Assembly (NCBI GenBank): GCA_023433465.1
Contig: JAEZCR010000081.1
Span: 1 to 24,003 of the forward strand
Direction of reading: 5' to 3'
DNA from: Pseudomonadota bacterium
Lineage (GTDB): Bacteria; Pseudomonadota; Gammaproteobacteria; Steroidobacterales; Steroidobacteraceae
Length of the DNA stretch: 24,003 nt
Part shown: piece by piece, positions 15,041-22,534 of the stretch
Numbering within the stretch: the first letter of the stretch is position 1
Layout of the letters: the number at the start of each line of letters is the position of its first letter
The notes under the pieces: model-generated
Database searches by the model: none
Seen by the model: only the letters and a program-made list of their open reading frames with translations
What the model was told of the DNA's origin: nothing
Translations under genes and position numbers: made by a program

Positions 15041-17305
15041 ATGCGACGGGTATTGAGATGGATCTTGGGCGCGATATTCGTGGGTGCGCTGGCGGCGTTC
15101 GGGCTGTATGCCTGGTTCGTGTTGTGGCCGGTCAATACCATTCCGGCGCTCGAACCGGTTGATGAGTATGTCTGGCTCGACCAGGGATGGGGCGAGGGCC
15201 AGGACGCGCCGCTGCGGCAGCGTTACTACTACACGGCCCAGGGGACCTCCATGCCGCAGGGCGCATCGGCCGGTGCGGTGCGGTACTCGTGGTTCGTGAA
15301 TCTCGAGTTGCCGCTGTCCAACCAGCGCTTCGCCGATCCGGAACACATGCGCAAGTACCGGTTCCTGGTAGATCCGCAGCCGAGTCCTGCCAATCCCGAC
15401 CAGCTGCCGATCGGCTTCACGCGCCATTTCGATCCGCGCATCGGCGAATACGTGCTCGACATCACCTGCGCTGCCTGTCACACGGGTGAAATCCACATCA
15501 AGAAGGACGGCAAGACACATGCCATCCGCATCGACGGTGGGCAGGCGATGCATGCCTTCACGGACATGTCGCGCGGCAGCTTCGCGCCGGTCCTCGCGGC
15601 GTCGCTGATCGGGACCTCCTCGAACCCGTGGAAATTCGACCGGTTCGCGCAGAAGGTGCTCGGCGAGGGTTATCCGGAGGGCAAGCCGCAGCTCAAACAG
15701 GCGCTGCGCGCCACGATCAAGGCGATGCTCGCGAGCGGACAGAACAACCCGCTGCGGGACCTCTATCCCGTTCACGAAGGATTCGGCCGCACCGACGCGC
15801 TCGGCCGCATCGGCAACACCGCGTTCGGCGATCATCTCTCCAAGGCTAACTACCAGGTCGGCGACGCGCCGGTGAGCTACCCGTACCTGTGGAACATCTG
15901 GAAGTTCGACTGGGTGCAGTACAACGGCTCCGTGGCGCAGCCGCTGGCGCGCAACGTCGGCGAGGCGCTGGGCGTCGGCGCCATCGCGCCGCTGCGCACG
16001 GCGATGAATGCGCCGCTGCCCGCGAGCGAGCGTTACCGCAGCTCGGTCGACATCGCGGGTCTCACGCGCATCGAACACGCGCTGCAGATGCTGCGTCCGC
16101 CACGCTGGCCCGAAAATCTGCTCGGCACGATCGATCGCGAGAAGGCGGCGCGTGGCGAGAAGCTGTTCAAGGACCGCTGCCAGGAATGCCACGGGCCCAA
16201 CATCTCCGAGCCGGCGCGCGCGCAGGCCACGGCGCCGCTCAAGCCGTCGGGGGATCTGGCGTGGCGCATCGAGGTGATCCCGCTCGATCACATCGGCACG
16301 GATCCCACCGCTGCGCAGGGTTTCCTCGAGCGCCGCTACGACATCTCCGCCACGGGCCTTTCAAAAGAAGACCTGGGCAATGCCTTGCGCCCGCTACTGA
16401 CGCGCGCGCTCGCGCGCGATGCGCGTTTCCGTCTGACCGAAGTGGTGCGGCTCAACGCGATGGGCGACAGGCAGAAGCCGCTCGCGGCCCTTCTCGCGTC
16501 GTATCCCGACCCGGATGCGAACGAGGTTCCCTCACTACCCGCGGAAACATTCACCTCGATCGATGCCGCGATCGTGGCGCTGGGTGCGCCTGAGATCCCG
16601 GGCCCGGACCGGCGGCCGAGCGATCCGCTGCAGTGTGACGCCGGCTGTCATCTGGAAAACCTGTTGTGGGACGTTCGCCATGGGGCGAAAAACATCGAGC
16701 TCACGCTCGCGAAGCTCGAACCCCGGAGCCTGTCCGAGGGTTTCGCGCTCAACCTGATCGGCATCCTCATCAAGAACCGTTTCTACGCCGACAACGGCAT
16801 CGACTACGAGACGCAGCAGTGCCTCGAGGGATTCGGCGCGCTCGACCTGCCGCAGGAAATCGCCGGCTACAAGCCGCGTCCGCTCGAAGGCGTCTGGGCC
16901 ACGCCCCCGTTCCTGCACAACGGTTCCGTGCCGTCGCTGTATGAAATGCTGCTGCCACCCGAAAAGCGCACCAAGCGCTTCTTCGTCGGGCGGCGCGATT
17001 ACGACACCCAACACGCCGGCTACGCGATGGAGCCCGACGGAGAAGGCGATGACGACGGCTTCTGGCTCGACACGAGCCTCGAGGGCAACCACAACACCGG
17101 CCACGCGTTCGCGGCCGATGCCGCCACCTGGCAGAAACACCTTGCCGACCCGAAGAACAACCCGCTGCCGCACGGCGTGATCGGTCCGGAGTTCACCGAC
17201 GAGGAGCGGTTCGCGATCATCGAGTACCTCAAGGTGCATCGCGATCCGGAGACGCCGGCTGACTACCAGCCGCCGCAGTGCAAGTTGTTCGGGGAAACGT
17301 TGTGA
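15041..17305 (+). CDS. RoxA-like di-haem cytochrome c
   Basis: This 754-residue protein has an N-terminal membrane anchor (about 5-30). Two canonical haem c sites are visible: CAACH (Cys143-His147) and CQECH (Cys380-His384). A third cysteine pair with histidine, CDAGCH (Cys532-His537), has CX3CH spacing. The C-terminal segment (VWATPPFLHNGSVPSLYEMLLPPEKR) is characteristic of the rubber-oxygenase RoxA/RoxB and di-haem peroxidase-related group. Characterised RoxA is secreted and cleaves polyisoprene; most homologues have no known substrate. This one appears to be anchored facing the periplasm. The start ATG has GGCAGGGAG 8 bases upstream; a longer upstream frame overlaps the divergent cyclase gene and was not used. 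The stop overlaps the GTG start of the patatin gene (GTGA), so the two are co-translated. Function as an oxygenase is not proven. Confidence 0.85.
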   Translation: MRRVLRWILGAIFVGALAAFGLYAWFVLWPVNTIPALEPVDEYVWLDQGWGEGQDAPLRQRYYYTAQGTSMPQGASAGAVRYSWFVNLELPLSNQRFADPEHMRKYRFLVDPQPSPANPDQLPIGFTRHFDPRIGEYVLDITCAACHTGEIHIKKDGKTHAIRIDGGQAMHAFTDMSRGSFAPVLAASLIGTSSNPWKFDRFAQKVLGEGYPEGKPQLKQALRATIKAMLASGQNNPLRDLYPVHEGFGRTDALGRIGNTAFGDHLSKANYQVGDAPVSYPYLWNIWKFDWVQYNGSVAQPLARNVGEALGVGAIAPLRTAMNAPLPASERYRSSVDIAGLTRIEHALQMLRPPRWPENLLGTIDREKAARGEKLFKDRCQECHGPNISEPARAQATAPLKPSGDLAWRIEVIPLDHIGTDPTAAQGFLERRYDISATGLSKEDLGNALRPLLTRALARDARFRLTEVVRLNAMGDRQKPLAALLASYPDPDANEVPSLPAETFTSIDAAIVALGAPEIPGPDRRPSDPLQCDAGCHLENLLWDVRHGAKNIELTLAKLEPRSLSEGFALNLIGILIKNRFYADNGIDYETQQCLEGFGALDLPQEIAGYKPRPLEGVWATPPFLHNGSVPSLYEMLLPPEKRTKRFFVGRRDYDTQHAGYAMEPDGEGDDDGFWLDTSLEGNHNTGHAFAADAATWQKHLADPKNNPLPHGVIGPEFTDEERFAIIEYLKVHRDPETPADYQPPQCKLFGETL

Positions 17306-19428
17306 GTGGCGGGGCCGTGCCTCCGAAGGACGGCGCCGCGGGCGAGGCCTTCACCGAGGACTTCGGTACGGTCGAGCGTGCGGAGATCGACTGGATCCGG
17401 CGCCGGCGCCGCGTGACCGGCGCCGTGCCGGAAAACGCGCCGCTCGCGGGACTCGCCCTGTCGGGCGGCGGCATCCGCTCCGCCGCGTTCAACATGGGCG
17501 TGTTGCAGGCGCTGGCGAATCGCGGCCTGCTCGAACGCTTCGACTATCTTTCGTCCGTCTCCGGCGGCGGGTACATCGCCTCGTGCCTCACCTGGCTGCG
17601 CGCGCACGTGCCCGCGAGCTCGCTGCAAAGGCTCGGCGCGGTCCCGCTCGCGAGTGGCACGGGCACGGTGCTCGACTGGCTGCGCGCGCATGGACGATAT
17701 CTCATCTCCGGACCGGGACTTTCGGGGTGGACGCTCGGCGCGAGCATCCTGGCCGGCACGCTGCTCAACCTCTTCGTGCTGTTGCCGTTCCTGCTGCTGC
17801 TCATCGGCATGGCGTCGGGCGACTGGTTCACCTTCGCATTTCCGCGCGACCTGGCGTTGCCCGGCGCGACAGGAGTGGTCGCGCACGACGGGTTCTTCCT
17901 CTTCGGCGTGGCCGGTTTCGCGCTGCTCGCGCTGTACCTCGTCGCGACATTGCTGTTCGCGTTCAGCACGGTGATGCCACCGTTGCGACAGATGAGCGCG
18001 GGCCAATACCTGAGGCTCAGCCTCGGCAAACTACTCGGCGGCGCCGTGATCTGCATCGGCATCGGCCTGTTCCCCGTTCTCGCGGGCATCGAGCGCACGG
18101 TGTTCAGCATGGTGAAGTCCGAGACGGCCGTGGAGCTGACGCGTCACTTCACGTGGCTCGCGCCGCTGGTGACCGGAGTGTTGTCGGTGCGGGCGGCGGG
18201 TAAACCGGGCACACACTCGGGCACGTTCGCCGTCGCCGGACTCGCACTCGTGCTGATCGGCCTGTTCACCGGGCTTTATCACCTGGCGCACCACACGCCG
18301 TTGCTTTCCACGCGGGGCTTCTACGCGTGGCTGGGGTTGTCCGCGGTGTTCGCCTTCGTGTGCGACATCAACGCGGTTTCGATGCACAGCTATTACCGCA
18401 GCCGGCTCGCGGAAGCGTTCCTGCCCGCGGTGTCGCCGGATGACCGGCATCCCGCGCTGTTCCGGCTCGCCGACGTGCGGGCGGAATCCGGCGGCCCGTT
18501 CCACATCATCAACACCACGCTCAACACCACGAGTTCGACGGACGCGAAGCGCCGAGCGCGCAACGGCGAGAACATGATCCTGACGCCGCTCTACTGCGGT
18601 TCGTCGGCGACCGGCTTCCGCCGCACGACCGACTACCTGCGCGGCGAGCTCACGCTGTCGACCGCGTTCGCCGTGTCGGGCGCGGCGGTCGATCCCGATA
18701 CCTATGCGACGAACTCACGGCCGGTGAGCTTCCTCATGGCGCTGCTCAACGTGCGGCTCGGCGTCTGGGTGGCGAACCCGCGCCACGAGCCACGTCGCTG
18801 GCGCTGGCCGGCGTGGTACCAGCTCATGTTCCGGGAGATGCTCGGCGTCGGGCTCGATGAAAAGCAGGCGCGCATCCATCTTTCCGACGGCGGCCATTTC
18901 GAGAACCTCGGCGTGTACGAGCTGCTGCGCCGCCGTTGCCGCTACATCTTCGTGAGCGACGCCGGCGCCGATCCGAACGCGACGCTCGCGGATCTCGCGC
19001 AGGCCGTGCAGCGCGCGCGCGCCGATTTCGGCGCGGACGTGAACATCTGCGCTGATCCACTGTTCCACCGCGACGAACTACTGCCGCGCCAGCGCGCGCA
19101 CCTTGTCGGCGAGGTGACCTATGCGGACGGCAGTCGCGGCGAAATCCTCTATCTCAAGGCGCTGGTGCGCACGGACCTGAGCGCGGACATCTATGGCTAC
19201 TGGCGAACGAATCCGGAGTTTCCCAACCAGTCCACGGCGAACCAGTTCTACGGCGAGATGCAGTTCGACAGTTACCGCGAGCTCGGCCGGCAGCTCACCG
19301 AAGGCATCATCGGCGAGACGGATGCCGACATCGAGGGCATGTTCGCACGCTGGCGCGCGCAGCCGCGCGCGCCAGCGCAGGCGCAGTCGGCAATGGCGGC
19401 GATCAGGGAGACAGCGGATCTGGCGTGA
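17302..19428 (+). CDS. patatin-like phospholipase with integral membrane domain
   Basis: This 708-residue protein has the patatin catalytic parts. The oxyanion loop is GGGIRS (55-60), the nucleophile is Ser87 in SVSGGG, and the Asp is in DGGHFENLG (Asp529), giving a Ser/Asp dyad for hydrolysing acyl esters of lipids. Between nucleophile and Asp, residues about 135-360 contain six or so hydrophobic helices, so the active site is tethered to a membrane. The GTG at 17302 is chosen because it overlaps the stop of the cytochrome gene and has GGGG 7-8 bases upstream. Coupling to a redox cytochrome suggests a shared job, for example attack on an oxidised or hydrophobic lipid substrate; this is an inference. 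The 3' end overlaps the convergent M56-like gene by 26 bp. Confidence 0.88.
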   Translation: MSGGAVPPKDGAAGEAFTEDFGTVERAEIDWIRRRRRVTGAVPENAPLAGLALSGGGIRSAAFNMGVLQALANRGLLERFDYLSSVSGGGYIASCLTWLRAHVPASSLQRLGAVPLASGTGTVLDWLRAHGRYLISGPGLSGWTLGASILAGTLLNLFVLLPFLLLLIGMASGDWFTFAFPRDLALPGATGVVAHDGFFLFGVAGFALLALYLVATLLFAFSTVMPPLRQMSAGQYLRLSLGKLLGGAVICIGIGLFPVLAGIERTVFSMVKSETAVELTRHFTWLAPLVTGVLSVRAAGKPGTHSGTFAVAGLALVLIGLFTGLYHLAHHTPLLSTRGFYAWLGLSAVFAFVCDINAVSMHSYYRSRLAEAFLPAVSPDDRHPALFRLADVRAESGGPFHIINTTLNTTSSTDAKRRARNGENMILTPLYCGSSATGFRRTTDYLRGELTLSTAFAVSGAAVDPDTYATNSRPVSFLMALLNVRLGVWVANPRHEPRRWRWPAWYQLMFREMLGVGLDEKQARIHLSDGGHFENLGVYELLRRRCRYIFVSDAGADPNATLADLAQAVQRARADFGADVNICADPLFHRDELLPRQRAHLVGEVTYADGSRGEILYLKALVRTDLSADIYGYWRTNPEFPNQSTANQFYGEMQFDSYRELGRQLTEGIIGETDADIEGMFARWRAQPRAPAQAQSAMAAIRETADLA

Positions 19429-20335
19429 GCGCCACGCCCCACCGGCCGCACGGCGGCTGGCAGTCTCCGTTGACGTAGATCTCGAGACCGAACTGCTCCG
19501 CCAGTAGTCTGGTGAGCGGCTGGCGCAACGCGTAGGAGTCGAAGCGCTCCGGCTCGACGATATCGGCCGTCACGAACACGTCGTGGCGCGAGTTGGTCAG
19601 CCAGTCCTCCTGGCCGCTCGCGACGAAATGGTTGCCGCGCACGAAGTACGGATGCACGCCGTAGGCGAGCGCGGCGAGGTCGCGAATGGTCGCATTGCGG
19701 ATGAGCACGCCCGCCGGATCGGCCCGGATCTCGAAACGCGCTCCCATGCCGAAGGCCGCCGGCCGGATGATCATCGGCGCCGCCCGCAGCGTGAGCGCGT
19801 TCGCGATCAGCACCTCGCGTCGGTGCAGCGATCCGTGGATCGCTCCGCCTGTGAGTGGCAGGGCGAACGCCGCCAATGTCAGCGCCGTGAACAGCGCGCT
19901 CTTGAGGAAGCCGAGTCCCGGTTGGCGGTCGTCGGGATCGCGCTCGAGGCGCATGCGCTCCGTGTGCTCGTGAATTTCTTCCGCATGGCGGCGACGCGCC
20001 ATCCAGCGCAGCAACGAGAAGGATGCCACGAGAGCGACGGGAAGCAGCAGCCAGGTCGAGCCGAGCGCGCGTGTCGGGGCGAACCAGGGCATCGCGGCGC
20101 AGACGGCTTTGACGACGCGTTCCGGCGGCGCGTCGCCCGGGAAGGCGGCCGGAAAACCGTGCCAGTACCCGAGCGCGAACAACAGGTGGAACGGCACGAG
20201 GAATTTGAACGCGGCGATGCGGTACAGCCACAGCCGCACGAGCGCGGAATGGCCATGCGCGAGCCAGGCCAGGACGCAGGCAGCCCCGGAGAACTGCAGC
20301 GATTGCCACAGGTGATCGACGGTCCCGTCGAGCAT
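19403..20335 (-). CDS. M56/BlaR1-like membrane protein without peptidase motif, DUF3738-like C-terminus
   Basis: This 310-residue protein (start MLDGTVDHLWQS) has about four hydrophobic segments in the first half and no HExxH. The C-terminal domain (VLIRNATIRDLAALAYGV, RHDVFVTADI, EQFGLEIYVNGDCQPPCG) is closely parallel to those of the M56 gene immediately upstream and of the protein at 10651-11610. It starts 6 bp after the stop of the full-length M56 gene, so it is the third gene of the blaI operon. No good ribosome site is visible, so translation may depend on coupling. It could be a decoy or signalling partner for the active M56 protein. The function is unknown. Its 3' end overlaps the patatin gene by 26 bp on the opposite strand. 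Confidence 0.75.
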   Translation of the reverse strand: MLDGTVDHLWQSLQFSGAACVLAWLAHGHSALVRLWLYRIAAFKFLVPFHLLFALGYWHGFPAAFPGDAPPERVVKAVCAAMPWFAPTRALGSTWLLLPVALVASFSLLRWMARRRHAEEIHEHTERMRLERDPDDRQPGLGFLKSALFTALTLAAFALPLTGGAIHGSLHRREVLIANALTLRAAPMIIRPAAFGMGARFEIRADPAGVLIRNATIRDLAALAYGVHPYFVRGNHFVASGQEDWLTNSRHDVFVTADIVEPERFDSYALRQPLTRLLAEQFGLEIYVNGDCQPPCGRWGVALTPDPLSP

Positions 20336-20341
20336 GAAACG

Positions 20342-21706
20342 TCAGCGGGTATCGGGAGGATCGAGCGAGGCGACGCGGCCGCAGGGATCCTGGCAGCGCC
20401 GGTTGACGTGGATCTCCATTCCGAAGCGGCTGGCAAGTAGTTTGGTCACCGTGCCCTGCAGCGCGTGCGGATCGAAATGCTCGGGCTCGTTGACCGGGCG
20501 CGGCAGATGGGCGTAGACGTCGTAGCGCACATCGTCGAGCAGCGAGTCGAAGCCGACGATCTTCGACGACTCGACGCCGTACGCGAGCGCGACCAGGTCG
20601 CGCAGCGAACTGTTGCGGATCACGACGCGATCGTCGTTCACGATCACGGATCCGCGCGGAGGGGCGCCGGGCGCCGCGGGCGCGATGGAAACGTCGGCCG
20701 AGCCGAGCGCGCTCGCGTGGCTGCGCAGCAGGTCGTAGCGACGCATCGCGACGTCGAAGGCGCCCGCGAACACCGGCACCGTCGCGACCACCAACGTGCA
20801 GGCGCAGAGCGCGCCCGCCTTCATGAATCCGAGCGCCCGCGGCCTGTTCGCAACCAGGATCTCGCGGATGCGCTGGGTCAGGTTGCCCGCGGTCGCCGAC
20901 GAGAGCAGCGCGGGTGCGCGCCCGCTCCGGGCGCGCGCGCAACAATGCTGGCACACGGCGAGGATGCCGGCGGCGTATTCCTCCGGATCGTGACCCCGGT
21001 CGATAACCGCCTCGTCGCAGGCGCGCTCGCGCTCTTCGAGCAGGCGCCGGCCTATCCACCACACGAGTGGATAGAACCAGAACAGCGCCTCGACCGCGCG
21101 ATGGATGTTCGCCTTGAGGTTGTCGTGTCGAGTGATGTGTTCGCGCTCGTGCGCGAGCACGGCTTGAAGTTGCGGTTCGGTCAGCTTCCCGAGCAGCGCG
21201 GCCGGCAGCAACACCACCGGCTGAAGGACACGGGCCGCGGACGGTTCGATGTCCTCATCCGTGATCCGCGCATCCGGCGGCGAGCCCGGCGCCGGCCTCG
21301 CTGCCCGGGAAATCCTGTTTGCGACGCTCCAGGCCGCGAACCAGCGCAGGAAGACGAGCATCGCGCCGGCGACCCAGGCGCCGACGAGCAAGGCTTCGAG
21401 TCCGAAAGTCGCGGGAGCATCCGTTGAAACCGGGATGGAAAGCGCGCTGGTCGGGGACAGCACCGGCGCCGCGGCGCTCATCGCTCCGTCGAGGAGGTCG
21501 GGCTGGGCCGCGACCGGCGGCAGCAGTCCGACGAACGAGCCGAGCGAATACAGCAGCGAAAAGGGCACCAGGAACTTGAGCGACGCCAGCATCCACAACC
21601 AGTGGCGCAGCGCGGCGCCATTCGCGCGCAGCCCGAACATGAGCAGCCAGACGCCGCCGCAGAACAGCGTCGACTGCCACAGATGGTCGAGCAGCGCGCC
21701 GATCAT
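20342..21706 (-). CDS. M56 family metallopeptidase (BlaR1-like) with DUF3738-like C-terminal domain
   Basis: This 454-residue membrane protein has N-terminal helices (about 12-60 and 100-128), then a zinc-peptidase core with HEREH (186-190) and the downstream helix with ERACDEAV (about 226-234), followed by another helix (about 295-317). In BlaR1/MecR1 such a domain cleaves or triggers loss of the BlaI repressor. Instead of the penicillin-binding sensor of BlaR1, the C-terminus (about 350-454) is a DUF3738/TIGR03435-type domain (VVIRNSSLRDLVALAYGV ... SRFGMEIHVN) ending in CQDPC. The signal sensed is therefore probably not sensed by a classical serine acyl-enzyme. The ATG overlaps the blaI stop (ATGA), giving translational coupling. 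A longer frame starting at 22048 would run through blaI and was rejected. Confidence 0.88.
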   Translation of the reverse strand: MIGALLDHLWQSTLFCGGVWLLMFGLRANGAALRHWLWMLASLKFLVPFSLLYSLGSFVGLLPPVAAQPDLLDGAMSAAAPVLSPTSALSIPVSTDAPATFGLEALLVGAWVAGAMLVFLRWFAAWSVANRISRAARPAPGSPPDARITDEDIEPSAARVLQPVVLLPAALLGKLTEPQLQAVLAHEREHITRHDNLKANIHRAVEALFWFYPLVWWIGRRLLEERERACDEAVIDRGHDPEEYAAGILAVCQHCCARARSGRAPALLSSATAGNLTQRIREILVANRPRALGFMKAGALCACTLVVATVPVFAGAFDVAMRRYDLLRSHASALGSADVSIAPAAPGAPPRGSVIVNDDRVVIRNSSLRDLVALAYGVESSKIVGFDSLLDDVRYDVYAHLPRPVNEPEHFDPHALQGTVTKLLASRFGMEIHVNRRCQDPCGRVASLDPPDTR

Positions 21707-22098
21707 CTGGCCTTGTCCTTCGCGCCGCGGCTGGCGTGTTCGCGCAACAGCTTCTGCGCGTCCTCGATGTCCTCGTTCGAGATCTTGCCCATCTCGACCA
21801 GGTGCGCCATGACCGGACCCGCGCTGCCGCCGAACAAGCCCAACAACTCCTTGAGGAGCCGCGTCTGGACGGACTCGCGGGTCGTCGTCGCTTCGAATAC
21901 GTGCGCGTTGCCTATCTTTTTGATGCGGCGCACGGCGCCCTTGGCCTCGAGCCGGTAAACCATGGTCTGCACGGTGGTGTAGGCAGGGCGGTCGCGCTTC
22001 ACGATGGCTTCGTGGATTTCGCGAATGGAGCGTGGGCCATGACCCCACAACTCGCCCATGATTCTCAACTCGATCGGACTCAACTTCGGCTCGGCCAC
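21703..22098 (-). CDS. blaI: BlaI/MecI/CopY-family transcriptional repressor
   Basis: This 131-residue protein has an N-terminal winged-helix domain (LSPIELRIMGELWGHGPRSI, then YTTVQTMVYRLEAKGAVRR) and a C-terminal helical dimerisation region, which is the full length expected of the family. The start is a GTG at 22098, supported by AGGAG 6 bases upstream. It is the first gene of an operon with a coupled M56 metallopeptidase and a peptidase-less M56-like protein. Two BlaI-type operators cover its own promoter, so it probably represses itself. An identically built promoter at 13142-13188 makes the serine hydrolase operon, about 9 kb away, its likely second target. The symbol names the family; a beta-lactam response is not shown. 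Confidence 0.92.
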   Translation of the reverse strand: MAEPKLSPIELRIMGELWGHGPRSIREIHEAIVKRDRPAYTTVQTMVYRLEAKGAVRRIKKIGNAHVFEATTTRESVQTRLLKELLGLFGGSAGPVMAHLVEMGKISNEDIEDAQKLLREHASRGAKDKAR

Positions 22099-22124
22099 GA
22101 TGGCTCCTGTTCGAAAACGGTACT

Positions 22125-22171
22125 TGTTACAGCTGTGGTCTACTCTATGACACGTGTAGTAAACGATGCAA
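22125..22171 (-). promoter_or_regulatory. blaI promoter with two BlaI-type operators
   Basis: On the minus strand TTGCAT (-35, 22166-22171) and TAGAGT (-10, 22142-22147) are 18 bp apart. The strong site (22146-22161, TATGACACGTGTAGTA) matches TACnACAnnTGTnGTA at 11 of 12 fixed positions and sits in the spacer. A weaker site (22125-22140, containing ACAGCTGT) lies 21 bp nearer the gene. The geometry is the same as at the hydrolase promoter. Confidence 0.75.
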
Positions 22172-22196
22172 TGGCGATTTCACATTGCACCGCGAT

Positions 22197-22376
22197 TCAG
22201 GTCGGTCGCGGGTCCCTGCAGGACCTGCCGCCGAACTTCTCCAGCATGATTTCGATGAGCGCCCGGACCTTGCGGGGGCATTTCCGCCGGGCGGCCGCAC
22301 GACGTAGACCCCCGCTTCGGGCAAGGGGTAGTCCGGCAACAGGGGCACCAGCGCGCCGTTCGCGATGTGCTGCCGT
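22197..22376 (-). pseudogene. lysR-type regulator remnant (C-terminal end only, frameshifted)
   Basis: The minus strand encodes HIANGALVPLLPDYPLPEAG, then VYVVRPPGGNAP, and after a one-base shift at the G5 run (22274-22278) RKVRALIEIMLEKFGGRSC to a TGA at 22197-22199. This is the typical end of a LysR substrate-binding domain. The DNA-binding domain and most of the effector domain are missing. The fragment meets the azoreductase fragment head-on near 22370. Confidence 0.75.
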
Positions 22377-22534
22377 ACCTGCGGCATCTGCTCGGCTTCG
22401 TCGGGCTGAGGGACGTCACGTTCGTGCGCGCGGAGAAGACCGGCTACGGGCCGGATGCCCGCGCAGCGGCCATGGCGCAGGCGCGCCGCGAAATCTCGCA
22501 GTTGCCCGCGGCGCCGCTGCCGCGCGCCGCCTAA
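22370..22534 (+). pseudogene. azoreductase (AzoR) C-terminal remnant
   Basis: The plus strand reads LPYLRHLLGFVGLRDVTF, then VRAEKTGYGPDARAAAMAQA and RREISQLPAAPLPRAA to a TAA at 22532-22534. This is the C-terminal end of FMN-dependent NADH-azoreductase proteins. No start, flavin-binding part or dimer core remains. Its stop overlaps the stop of the convergent flavoprotein gene. Together with the lysR remnant it marks a deletion inside a once divergent lysR-azoR pair. Confidence 0.72.

Noticed and set aside
19272..21062. A 596-residue minus-strand frame and a 285-residue plus-strand frame across the M56-like genes
   Set aside because: Both are low-complexity, Arg/Ala-rich shadows of the three in-frame M56-family signatures.
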